Source: Laguncularia racemosa
Taxonomy: Eukaryota; Streptophyta; Magnoliopsida; Myrtales; Combretaceae
Assembly: GCA_037954665.1 (NCBI GenBank)
Contig: JBBMOL010000066.1
Location: 3,348,001 to 3,412,000, forward strand
Direction: 5' to 3'
DNA: 64,000 nt
Part shown: positions 36,353 to 47,842 of the stretch, in pieces
How the letters are laid out: every line of letters starts with the position of its first letter
Numbering within the stretch: position 1 is the stretch's first letter
Notes under the pieces: generated by a model
Database searches by the model: none
What the model was told of the DNA's origin: nothing
What the model saw: the letters and a program-made list of their open reading frames with translations, nothing else
Position numbers and translations under genes: made by a program

Positions 36353-37500
36353 TCATGGATAGTGGGGAATACCCACTGTCATATATATATTATTATTATG
36401 TATAGTAATAGACTCATAGACAAAGAGGAATACCTTTGTCATATATATATATAGAACATTGGTTGACTTATTGATCCAATCAAGGACAACATTTTCTTCA
36501 ACCTTATCCCACATTTTGAAACCATCCCACCATTTGATCTTAAATCTACTAGCTAGAATGGTAGTCTTGGTATCATTAGATTTCTTGTATTCATATAACC
36601 AGGTCATTACCCACAATATGCTGATGTGCATATAGAACAGCATTGTTTTGTCAAATGCATGTTCATGTGGGTTTGGTGTGTAGGTTTTCATGAAGAGACC
36701 ATATCCCTTTTGGGCTCTTTCATGAACGATTTCATTATTGGCTCCAAAATCATCCCACCAATGTGGAAACCAGTAGGGTGGATTTTTCGAAGAACATTTT
36801 TCAAAAAAGATTAACTAGGTGTGGGATCTTTTTTGGTTCATTCTAAAAAAGGCGTTCTACCATGCTTGCTTGTAATCAAAATAATTATAAGCATGGAGAT
36901 GTGGTGGTTAAGCCATCAATGGGTGCATTTGAAATGGTTGACGTTGTGTTGAGTGGCCAGGCCATTCATTAAGGTTTATGACCTTATGAATTCTAGCAAT
37001 CGAATAATAGATTACATCATTGTTTTGAAAATGTTTAAAGGAAACAGATTTTGTTTCACTTAAAATCCTTTCACAAAATTCCATTATTTTTAATGTATCA
37101 TAAGGGATATAATTAAATTTTTCAGAAAATATTTTCTAAACATGCGCATAGGGATCATTTTCAAATATTCCTTTCTCAATGAAGAAGACATATTTGAAAG
37201 TGGCCTTAACATAAAATCTTGATTTTTGTAAAACATTTTGAGGGACAGTTTTCTTTTCAGAAGAAGAAGCCCCCTCAGTGATATGGACATTTCAGTGAGA
37301 TTTCTTTCTAGAAATCTCTTCATTCTTTTTTTGTTTTACAGGAACATTTAAGGCTACCATGATAGCCTTAAGTAATTCCGGTGTTACCATTAGATTTGTG
37401 TTTAGGTCCTCATCAAGTCTCCTCACATTACTCACATTGTGGGATACATCAGTTTTAGATGAACCGGAAGATGGCTTATCTTTGATCATTAAAGGAGCAT
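36353..37500 (-). pseudogene. Pararetroviral downstream frame (ORF2-like), degraded
   Basis: After the RNase H region the minus strand encodes scattered segments, including a 112-codon open part (36353-36691) with F-K-I-K-W-W-D and a W-V-M-T-W-L-Y-E-Y stretch. I have seen such KWWD-containing proteins next to caulimovirid sequence in plant genomes, where their function is unknown. The part near 37090-37490 is lysine-rich and heavily frameshifted. It could instead be a separate host-derived sequence. Confidence 0.4.
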
Positions 37501-37528
37501 TGTGGTTTTTAGGGGCCGTGGCAACAAG

Positions 37529-39650
37529 TCAAGACCGAATATTAGTAAGGCCCTTTTTAGGAGGGACCTCCTTCCCCTTTCCTTTGTCCTTTTTAGGAGG
37601 CATTTCCCTACAGGAATTCATGGGTAAGTCAAGAAGGGAATTGGATGAACCATTAATATGCTCAATTTCAAAATCAAAGACAAATAAAATTGTTTGCCAT
37701 CTGGCAAAAATCTTTTTTGAAGCAAAATTTTGAACATTCTTTTGTAAAACATTTTTTGCTGCTTTATAGTCAATTCTCAAAAGAAATTTTTGGTTTAACA
37801 AATCTCCTTGTAATTAGGAAATTGTTAAAACAATTGCTAAAATTTCTTTTTTGATAGTAGAATAATTCATTTGGCATTCATTCCAGTGTTTAGACACAAA
37901 TTGGACTATACATTCCTTTTCATTTAATTTTTGCTTAAGGATTCCACCAAATCCTATATCAGACGCATCTGTTTCTACTATTTTAAGTAGAGTTGGGTCT
38001 ACTATATGGATGCATGGAATTTCCTTAATTTTTTCTTTAATTTATCTGACTATATTGGTATGTATGTTAGACCATTTTGGAGGATTTTTCTTTAATCTTT
38101 GGTGTAAAGGTTTACATAAAACATTAAGGTCTTTTAAGAAATCTGCTACATAATTTAAACTACCTAAGAAATGTTAGAGTTGGGTTTTGTCCAGAATTCC
38201 ATCAAGGAATTTGGAAGCAAATTCTATTGACCTTCTAATTGGTGTGATTGTGCCATTGTAAATATCGAATCTTAAAAACCTAATCCTAGTTTGGAAAAGG
38301 GATATTTTAGTAGGTGATACTACTAGGCCATTTTGCTTAGCTTTTTTAACAAAAGCCTTGATATGTTTGAAGTGTTGGTCTATATTTGGAGAGAAGATCA
38401 ACTCATCATCAATATATGCAATAATAAAATTTGAATAATCATTAAAGATTTCATTCATTATCCTCTAAAATTCAGAGGGAGTAATTTTTAAATCGAAAGG
38501 CATAACATTCCATTCATACTGTCCAAATGGGACAATAAATGCTGCTTTACAGCTATTGCATTCTTTGATCTAGATTTGCCAAAATCTAGATTTCATATCG
38601 AACTTAGAGAATATCCGAGCATTATGTATTCTACTAAACAAATCTCTTTTGTTAGGTATTGGATGCCTAATCTATTTTAATACATTATTAGAGACTTGTA
38701 GTTAATTACTAACCTAGGTGTGCCTCTTTCAATTTCTGCATTTTTATTAACATAAAAGGCTGAACAACTCCAAGGCAACTTGGATTTGCTAATTAGCCTC
38801 TTAGTCAATAGATCAATAATTTCATTTTGGCAATGTCTTAGGATATCACTATTCATTTGCAAATGTCTGGCCTTCGTTGGGATATTCTTCTCATCAAAAT
38901 TACCTTCATAAGGTAATTCTACCATATGAGATCTTCTATCCCAAAACACATTAGGTAAGGTAGAACAAACCGTTCCCTTAATTTCATTTTCTAATTTAGA
39001 AATCCTTTCCCTAGTTGGATTTCTAGTGATCTGATCTTCAATTCTGTAAAGATTCAAATCATCATTTAAGAAGGACAATTGATTCTCTTTGCATTTAATC
39101 AAACAATTCAATTCAGAAATTGAGTTCTGTTTGAGTTCATTTATCATTTTGATTTGGGGTTTCGAAACAAAATTAAAATAGACACTATTCCTGAGATAAT
39201 TTATTTCAATCCCTTCATTATTAACCTTAAAAGGTTAAATAAGATTAATAAAAGGAGTTCCTAAAATAGCATTCTACTTTAAGTTTGTGACAAGAATAAA
39301 AGTAGTCTTATAGGACACGTTTCCTTTTATTACTTCAGCATTAGATAATTTAAAATTAATACGCAATGTGTTACTAGAAGCAAAGCTTAGAGATTGGGTT
39401 GTTTTTTCAAAATATTTTGTTGAAATTAACCCTTCTCTAATGCAATTTAAATCTGCACTAGTATCAAATAACGTAGTAGTTTCTAGGATAAACTCATTGT
39501 TAATCCTAATTGTAACATTAATTATCCATTTCCTAATAGTTACTTCTACTAGTTGCATTAAATAATCTAAATTAACTAAATTGTTATCAAATTTTTCATT
39601 AATGGAACTTTCATGTTCAAAATCATCTAAACATTCATCATTAATCATTT
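37529..39650 (-). pseudogene. Pararetroviral protease, RT and RNase H, degraded
   Basis: Protease near 39274-39648, with F-D-T-S-A-D-L-N-C (usual D-T-G-A-D: Gly replaced by Ser). RT follows in pieces (39147-38677 and 38458-38174), with the catalytic Y-I-D-D present in I-I-A-Y-I-D-D-E. RNase H-like sequence lies at 37801-37529, ending F-E-I-E-H-I-N-G-S. These enzymes copied viral RNA into DNA. Several stops separate the parts. Confidence 0.8.
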
Positions 39651-40040
39651 TTTTTTTAATTCAAAGAATTCATTCTGCAATTTGTACTACATTATTTTTA
39701 ATTCTTTGATTTCTTGTTTCTGAATTTTTATTTCATTATGAAGATCATTAACTGTGATCCGCCTATGATCTTTTGATTTCCTCCTATTAAGGATATCATT
39801 GAGATTATATGTTAAATTGTTAGAAATTGAAGTGGTTGGTTTGACCTTTTCCAACCATCTCAATTTTTCTTCATTATCTAACATTTGATCTAACTTAAGA
39901 AGAAATTCTTCTTCTTCCTTAGTTAGGACATTTATCTCATTATCAAAAGATGATGATGATTTAATATCATTGACTTAAATTCCATCTTCTTCTGAAGATG
40001 ATGAAATACTATTAAAAGAATATCCTTCCTCTGCAAATAT

Positions 40041-41776
40041 CTACAAAATATCTTCCATAACATGTTCATCTAAATTTAATGCATCTAATTTTTTACTGAT
40101 TCTACATTTATTGGCAATGTGACCATATTTTCTACATCTGTAGCATTTAATTCTTTTCCAAGGTTTCTTCTTTTTATCTTTTTTCAAAGAACCTTCATTA
40201 AGTTTTTCATTAAATTTTTTAGAGAAATTTTTCTTTTTTTCTCTTAAAATTTCTTTTAGGTTTTTTCCTACATTCTGAACATTTTTTAGTGTTTGTAGAA
40301 ACAAAGGATGGATCATACTAAGAATAGAAATCACCAAGACTTTGTTTCTTCAATTTCTTTTCATTTTTAAGTTGCTTCTGCAACCTAATCGTATTATATA
40401 ATTAGGTTCCTATCTTATAGACATATGAGGTTAACTCCTCATAAGATAGGGCATTATAAGGGATTTCTCCATTGAATTCTTCCTAGATTTTACTCCTAAC
40501 TTTTTCACTTATTAATTTTGGTAAACCAGCTAAGAATTTTTCTTTCTAGAAAGGTTGGTTACAATCATCGCATAGTAAGACCCTTTGAAGGAAAATATCC
40601 TTATATTGGCATAATTCCCCTAAGGACTTACATTTCATATTAGATAGAAGATCCAAGTTTTTATCTCTAATATGAGATGGATCTCCTATGAAATGCTAAC
40701 TAATACAATACATTAAAGTACTAATAGCATCATGAATTGATTAATTATTTTCATTAAGGATTTTAACTCCATTTTCATCTTTTTTAATGGTAATTAAAAT
40801 GTTCATTCGCTATTCTTTAGTGAGATAGCAATCCCACCAACCTTTTAATTAGCTAGTAAAACCAACAATTAAAAGTATAGCAATTTGGTAATCAGATATG
40901 CCTTGAATACTTTTATTAGTATTCGAGAACATGATCATCTAATTAAGAACACTTAGAATCATTTGTTATGAGGCTCCATCTATGTTCCATTCATAGGTGG
41001 TTCCTGTAGAATATTCATTCTGGAAATTACTTGGTTTTTCCTCAAACATATTATCAGGAGGGGATGCCTGCTGATAATATAACTTTTGAGGTTCTTTCCA
41101 TGTAATTTTATTAACTTCCTCACCATCTGAATCATTAAAACTTAAGTCTTTTAATGAAACATCTGAATTAGAATCAGAATCATTATTGGATTCATTAAGG
41201 ACATTAATCTTTTCTAATGGAGTATCTTGGATGACTAAATTCCTAAATTTAGGAGTATCTACTCTTAAAGATTCCATCGGTTCCATTTTCATTTTATTCT
41301 TCATTAGTTTTTTCTTCCCGTTTAAAGCTTGAAGAAAATCATTACTAAGACTATTAGGTATTTCAAACAATTTAAAAAGTGGTTTATTATTAACCAATTT
41401 TTCAATCCTAACATTATTATTGACCTCATTACTAACTACATCTTCTATTTTGTCCAATTGTTGACCTATTGTGTGAAGATATTTTTTTGTATAATTATTT
41501 TGGTCAATAATTTTCTTAATGCCTGACCCTTTATCTTCTGTTGCATTTTTAAAGGGTGCAAGCTTGATTTCAGTATCCTTATGGGAGTACTGAACATTGC
41601 TAAGTGGTAGGTGATTAGATTCTACAATCTGACCATCACTTAGTCTCCATTGGACATGTTTGTTAATGACATTAATTTGCCCAGGCTTCCAATAATATTT
41701 TTTGAGCCAATCAAAAAATAAAATTTAAGCACCCAATTCTTCCATGAAATTGTAATAATCCTAATTCATTTGTACC
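40041..41776 (-). pseudogene. Pararetroviral movement-protein end and coat protein, degraded
   Basis: An open stretch at 40966-41457 is acidic and Ser/Asn-rich, as in the linker before caulimovirid coat protein. Downstream comes a coat-protein-like L-K-G-W-W-D segment (about 40840), then a lysine-rich tail with the CCHC finger C-Y-R-C-R-K-Y-G-H-I-A-N-K-C (40041-40337). The part at 41776-41460 resembles the C-terminal end of the movement protein; the rest of that domain is missing at the junction with F. Confidence 0.7.
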
Positions 41777-42699
41777 TGATGTGCTCAAAACCAAGTCCAA
41801 GCACAATCAAATGAATCAAAGAAAACAAACCCCAACTCACATATAAAACCGGTCTAATGGAATCAATAATTTACATGACCCTAATGGAATTTTGATGAAA
41901 AATCCAAAGGTCAAATGATGCAATTAACAATCCATATATGTAATCTTCACTAAATAACAACAATTATAAGTGAAATTCACGTGAATCAAATCAAGAGGAA
42001 TAGATCAAAATCGTGATTTCATCTCCTTCCTACAATCCCCAATTCACGACACCAATGAAGATGATGATATCAAGTACTAAAGCAATCAATCTTATAACAA
42101 GATAATTGATCACAAATGCAATCAAAAATCTGACCAAGAACTATCTCAATTCACCCCTAGATATTACACACTAGAGAAGAAAAGAAATCACAACAAAATG
42201 AAATTGATATTACTCACAATTTCAAAGTGTTGCACTCGCCACAATCTCAACTCTTGGGATTGAAATTGATAAAAGTCTAATGACAATTAGGAGAACCCTA
42301 ATCCTCACGCAAAGTGTACCTCAATTCTGTAAATTTTGGCCTCCCTCAAATCCTACTATAAGCAAGTATTTATACTTGCTACTCCTAGGGTTAGAAAATG
42401 GTCAAAAATTACAAGTTTGCCACTTTTAAGGTGGTCAGTCCTAAATGGAAATTAAAATAAAATGAAAGTGTCCCAAAAGAAAAATACAACAAAAAAATAG
42501 TCCATAAAAGGAGAAATATATAAAAGAAATGAGCCTTCATGATGCCGGTCTTCAAGATACTCTTGAATTAGGCCCCGTTGAGAACCTTGATTCGCTCAAA
42601 AGTATAGGTGGTTTTGTATCCTGTAGGACTAATAAGTGAGCCTGCTAAAATGCACTACAATTATAATGTAGAGATGTAGGAAGTAGATTAGCTTTCTCA
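41777..42699 (-). repeat. 3' LTR of element F
   Basis: On the minus strand it begins about TGAGAAAGC and ends GAGCACATCA. The start is set by where similarity to the other LTR stops and may be off by a few bases. The pol frame runs about 55 bases into it. Confidence 0.85.
42361..42380 (-). promoter_or_regulatory. Palindromic TATA box, element F 3' LTR
   Basis: Minus strand AGCAAGTATAAATACTTGCT; the same in the other LTR at 51946-51965. Confidence 0.75.
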
Positions 42700-45550
42700 A
42701 GATTAGGTTTCTCTAGCAAGACTCTCAAAACTAAATTATGGAGACCCTTAGCTCGGGCCCTGGTGATAGGTCCTACGGGAGTCTGATTCCTATCATCCCC
42801 TCGGGCTTCTGGAAGATTTGCCCTCAAATCTGATAGGTCTTCATGCATGTCATCTAATAAGTATGGTGATAGATCTGAGACATTAAAGGTCACTAATACT
42901 CCATACTCTCCTGGTAACTCTATACGATAGGCATTGTCATTGATGTGCTTTAAAACCCTAAATGGTCCGTCTAACCTGGGAGACAGCTTCTGTGACTTCT
43001 TATGTGGAAACCTGTCCCTGCTAAGATTAATCCAAACTAAGTCAACTGGATTATAGAGATGAACTTTCCTGTGTCTATTTCCCTGGATTCTCTGCTGTTC
43101 CTGGGTCTTCTGAAGGTGTTCAGTTGTCCTATCATGGATGTGCTGAATTTGTTTGGCTCGGTTAACTCCACTAAGACTCTCTTCCTTTATCGCTGGTCCA
43201 GCTATAAAATCCAATGGAATAGAAGGGTTATAGCCATAAACAACTTCAAAGGGAGACTTACTGGTTGAACTATGAATAGACCTATTGTAAGCGAACTCAA
43301 CAATAGGAAGACACAAGTCCCAATCAGTAAGATTCTTGCTAACTATTGCTCTGAGGAGATTCCCAAGCGTGCGGTTGACAACCTCTGTTTGTCCATCTGT
43401 CTGGGGATGGCAAGAGGTACTATACATAAGTTTAGTACCTAGTCTTCTCCATAGTGTCTTCTAAAAGAAACTAAGGAACTTAGTATCTCTGTCTGACACT
43501 ATGCTGTGTGGAACTCCATGTAATTTGACAATTTCCTGCACAAAAGGGTTAGCAATAAAAAGAGCATCATCTGTTTTGTGACATGGCACAAAGTGTGACA
43601 TTTTGCTGAATTGATCAACAACCACCATAATAGAGTCTTTCCCCCTTTGTGTTCTAGGTAATCCCAACACAAAATCCATACTAATGTTAGTCCACGGTTT
43701 ATATGGTATAGGTAAAGGCATATATTCACCCTATGCACCTTTCTTCCCTTTAGCTCTCTTACAAATACCACACCTTTCTAGTACCCTATGGACATCCTTT
43801 ATCATACCCTTCCAATAGAAGTTCTCCCTCAATATGGCTAGGGTTCTCTTCTCACCAAAATGTCTTGACAACCCACCTGCATGTGCTTCCCTCACCAATA
43901 ATTCCCTCACAGATCCAGATGGAATACATAGTTTTCCTGATTTATACAGAAAACCCTCTATCACGCAATATCCATCATACATCATGCCCCCAAGACACCT
44001 CTCCATGACAGTCTTGAATTCCTCATCACATATATATTATTCTTTCAACAACTGAAAATCCAGCAGTTTTAATTGAAGAGAAGTGATAAGTACATACCGT
44101 CATGATAAAGCGTCTGCAACAATATTCTGATTACCCTTTTTATACTTTATCACATAAGCAAAACCCTCTAGAAACTCCACCCGCTTAGCTTGGAGCTTAT
44201 ACAAATGATGTTGTCCCCTAAAATGTTTCAAAGATTCATGATCTGTATATATAATAAACTCTTTCGAGAGGAGATAATGCTGTTACGTCATGAGAGCCCT
44301 TACTAAGGAATAAAATTCCTTATTATATATAGAATAGTTTAAAGTTGCACCACTCAACTTCTCACTAAAGTATGCTATAGGTCTCTTTTCCTGCATTAAT
44401 ACAGCACCAATTCCAATCCTAGAAGCATCACATTCCAACTCAAAAATTTTGTCAAAATCAGGTAAAGCCAATAATAGAGCACAAGTGAGTTTTTCTTTTA
44501 TCTCTTCAAAACTCTTCTGGGCTTTTTCACTCTAGGCAAAAGGTACACTCTTTTTAGTCAGTTCTATGAGAGGACTGACAATACTACTGAAATTTTGGAC
44601 AAAGCATCTATAAAAGGATACAAGTCCATGAAAACTTTTTACCTCAGTAACTGAAGTGGGTGTTGGCCATTCTTTGATTGCCCTCACTTTTTCCTCATCC
44701 ACCTTAACACCTGAACCAGATACAACAAAACCTAAAAATGTTACCTTAGTTTGGCAAAAGGAACACTTCTGGATATTTGCAAATAGCTGTTGTGTCCTCA
44801 CTACTGAAAATACTGCCCGAAGATGCTCCACATGTTGTTCTAGGTTTTTGTTGTAGATTAGAATATCATCAAAATAAACAACAACAAATTTTCCTAGAAA
44901 TTCTTTCAATACATGATTCATCAACCTCATAAAAGTACTAGGAGCATTACTCAAACCAAAGGGCATAACCAACCATTCATACAGTCCATGACATGTTTTA
45001 AAAGCGGTCTTCCATTCATCCCCTTCTCTCATCCGAATCTAATGATATCCGCTTTTAAGATCCACTTTGGAGAAGACCTGTGAACCATGCAGCTCATCTA
45101 ACATATCATCAAGTCTAGGAATAGGATACTTGTATTTGATGGTGATTTTGTTGATAGCTCTACTATCAATACACATTCTCCAAGTACCATCCTTCTTAAG
45201 AACAAAAAGGGCGGGAATAGCGCATAGGCTGAAACTCTCTCTAACAAACCCCGTTCAACCAATTCATCTACCTGGCGCTTCAATTCCTTAGCCTCATCGG
45301 GATTCATGCGATATGCAGGTCGATTTAGTAACATTGAACTGGGCATAAGATCAATAGCATGCTCTTTCCCTCTCAAAGGTGGTAATCCTGCTGGCAAATC
45401 ATCAGGAAAAATGTCAATATACTCATTCAATACCTGATAAAATGCTGGAGGTAGGGATTGTGGCTCTTGTAACCCTAATACGCATCTCAACTAAAGCAAG
45501 TATGTTGGAGCCTCTTCTGTGATTAACCTCTCCATCTCACCCTGTCCCAT
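42645..45550 (-). pseudogene. RT-RNase H-integrase of element F, lightly damaged
   Basis: Likely start is the ATG at 45550, right after the leader, giving M-G-Q-G-E-M-E-R before pol homology begins. Domains in order: RT (45490-44532; L-P-P-L-R-G-K-E-H, M-P-F-G-L-S-N-A-P, catalytic V-Y-F-D-D-I-L); RNase H (44471-44100; E-C-D-A-S-R-I-G-I-G); integrase zinc region (44006-43731; C-G-I-C); integrase core with D in M-D-F-V-L-G-L, D in V-S-D-R-D and E in T-D-G-Q-T-E-V; a GPF-type C-terminal module (D-G-P-F-R-V-L-K); tail L-R-A-N-L-P-E-A-R-G-D-D. Catalytic residues are all present. Damage: a frameshift near 45210 and about six stops, mostly TAG or TAA at Gln or Trp codons. There is no chromodomain. 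Confidence 0.9.
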
Positions 45551-45740
45551 CAATAATAACAAACGGCAACAACAACAAAATGCACTCCACTTCTATGGCA
45601 ATAATGACAAAATGTACTCCACTTCCCACAAGTTCTAACCGCAACTTTACACAAATAGGCAGCAATTCAAATTTGAAATTCAACCACTTCACTAATTGCA
45701 ACCCTTCCACAATTGGTAAGAAATGATTTTCAAATTCAAA
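45551..45740 (-). other. Leader of element F, pol-proximal part
   Basis: Homologous to the gag-element leaders (GTGGAAGTGGAGT words), joined at about 45551 straight to pol. The primer-proximal part continues at 50923-51344 beyond inserted element C. Confidence 0.75.
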
Positions 45741-45745
45741 CAAAC
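45741..45745. repeat. Target-site duplication of element C (left)
   Basis: CAAAC; repeated at 50918-50922. Confidence 0.92.
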
Positions 45746-46920
45746 TGATGGGAAATTTTCTAACACTATCGACCTTTTCAGAACCCGATTTGGATGATGA
45801 TCCAAATCGCTCATATTTTACCTTATGTCTTTATTTCTAATAAATATTTGAGAATAATCTTACAGGTACAATGATAATTCTCCATGGGATGCCAATATGT
45901 CCTACAACTGTTGTTGGACACAGAACGTTTTCAGGATGACAATCAAAGACTCGCTGTGATTGTTTTCTATTCCGATGGCATTGGATCATGAAGACTTATG
46001 TTATTTTATACCTTGTAATTGTTTTATGAACTATTTTGGTTTTGGGACACTTTTATTTCTTTGTAATTATCACTTAGGGTTAGCCACCTTAAAAGTGGCA
46101 AACTTGTAGTTTTGACCACTTTTTAACCCTAGGAGTAGCAAGTATAAATACTTGCATAAGAGAGGGTTTGAGGGGGCCATTTTTGCATATTAGAATCATA
46201 CACTTTCACGTGTGGAATTAGGGTTCATCCTTAGTTCAAAACTCTTATCAATTTCAACCTAAGAATTGGAATTGTGGCGAGTGCGACAAAGGGAATTGTG
46301 AGTCATATCGATTCCATCTCTATTGTATGTTCATTTCTTCTCTAGTGAGTCATATTTAGGGTAGATTTGAATCTTTCTTGGACATATTGGTGATTGTAAT
46401 TCATGGATAATCGTCTTGTAAGGTTGATTGTTCATTGAGATTGAATTGCTCTTTAGTGCATTGGCGTGAATTGGCATGGTTGGAAGGGTTTGAGTTCACG
46501 GTTTTTGAGCTTGTCTTTTCTACCCATTTCACGTGTATTTATCTTATTCTTATTGTTGATTAGTGGAATTGACCATTAGTGGAAGTTAATTGAATCTCTT
46601 GAACCATTGGATTTCATCAAAGCTCCATTAGGGTCACGCAATTTCCTAATCCATTGAACCGGTTTTGTATGAGATTTGAGACTTGTTTTCTTGAGTCATT
46701 TGATTGTGCTTGGAAGTGGTTTTTGATCACATCATCTTTTGGTATCAGAGCATCATCATACTTAGATTCATTATTGATTCACATCTTAGTTGAAGAACCA
46801 GTCATAAACTTTGAGGATTTGATGCCATTGTTCATATGATTGAGACTAGTTTGATTGACATTGTTTAATTGTCTTTCAAATTGGTTTTGCATGTGCTTAA
46901 TCTTGGTTTTAGGCACATCA
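45746..46920 (+). repeat. 5' LTR of element C
   Basis: TGATGGGAAA...TTTTAGGCACATCA. An inner LTR end lies at 46734 (GATCACATCA) and an internal primer-site copy at 46740-46751; the extension is 46735-46920, 186 bp. Confidence 0.92.
46137..46156 (+). promoter_or_regulatory. Palindromic TATA box, element C 5' LTR
   Basis: AGCAAGTATAAATACTTGCA: one mismatch at the last base. The 3' LTR has the same form at 50136-50155. Confidence 0.7.
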
Positions 46921-46925
46921 TCTTT

Positions 46926-46937
46926 TGGTATCAGAGC
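46926..46937 (+). other. Primer-binding site of element C
   Basis: TGGTATCAGAGC, six bases after the outer LTR end, followed by ACAAGTTGAGAGA as in B. This is the functional copy; the one at 46740-46751 lies within the LTR. Confidence 0.9.
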
Positions 46938-47842
46938 ACAAGTTGAGAGAAAGGATTTATGGTTGTTTGATTTCGTGATATTCATCTTCAATTAGAGTAT
47001 TCAATTTGAACCGCAAATTGTGTTGTTGTGTAATTTGTGAGTTACGAAATTACCTTGATTGGAATTTTAATTTGCTGTTTGTTGGAGTTGGATTGGGAAG
47101 GTTGTTGTATCATCTTGTGATTAATAATTTTCGTGGAAGGGAAGAAGCATAGAAGTGTTGTTTTAATTCAACAATTTTGAACTTGAAAACTCACCAATTT
47201 CTTACCGTGACTAGTTGTGGCGTGAGAGAGGTTATGAGGGTTGTCGTTGTGACTTCCATTGTGTAATTCTGAATTGGAGGAGTGCAATTTACAGATTTGC
47301 ATTGAGTTGAGTAGTAAGGAATCTATTTGAATTCAAACACATTCCATTAAGTTGTGGAAGTTAATGAGTGCCATTTGAATTTGAAGTTCATTACTTACCG
47401 ATTGAGGAAAGCTTGCAATTAGTGAAGTAGTTTGAATTTCAAATTGAAGTTGCTGCCTATTGTGGATATTCGGATTACATTTGTGGAAAGTGGCATTTTT
47501 TTTTTTTTTGTTGTCATCCTTGCCGTGGAAAGTGGAAGCATACTTGTTGTTATTGCCACTTGTGTTGTTGCCGTGGAAGTGAAGCATATTTATTGTTGTC
47601 ACTTGTGTGTTGCCGTAGGAGTGACTTGTGGAAATTAAAAATTTGTTGCACCGTGTTGTATTAACGTGTTGTGGAGAAGAGTACTACATGTGAGTTATAA
47701 TAACATACTTGTGAAGTTAAGTGGGTTTGTTTGTTTTCTTTTTTGTAGTTGCTATTGTGTGGTGTTAAGGGAAGTGTAGTTGTGGAGTGTGTGCCCTTGA
47801 TTCAAATTGTTTTTGAGGATAAGTATACGGGAGTCTACAACT
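46938..47842 (+). other. Leader of element C
   Basis: Non-coding GT-rich leader with a T13 run near 47488; homologous to the B, D and F leaders. Confidence 0.7.

Larger units (their letters stand above)
36353..41776 (-). mobile_element. Endogenous pararetrovirus (Caulimoviridae), block 1
   Basis: A reverse-transcribing plant virus fossil on the minus strand. From right to left it has the end of the movement-protein region, coat protein with a CCHC finger, aspartic protease, RT, RNase H, then a separate downstream frame. This order, with one polyprotein plus a second frame, best recalls the florendoviruses; that assignment is by memory of gene order and needs a tree. Stops and frameshifts occur throughout. 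The upstream end is cut at 41776 by element F. Confidence 0.78.

Noticed and set aside
37359..37733. Plus-strand 124-codon frame
   Set aside because: Antisense to degraded pararetroviral RNase H and the following region; no independent homology.
45067..45291. Plus-strand 74-codon frame
   Set aside because: Antisense of the RT region of element F.
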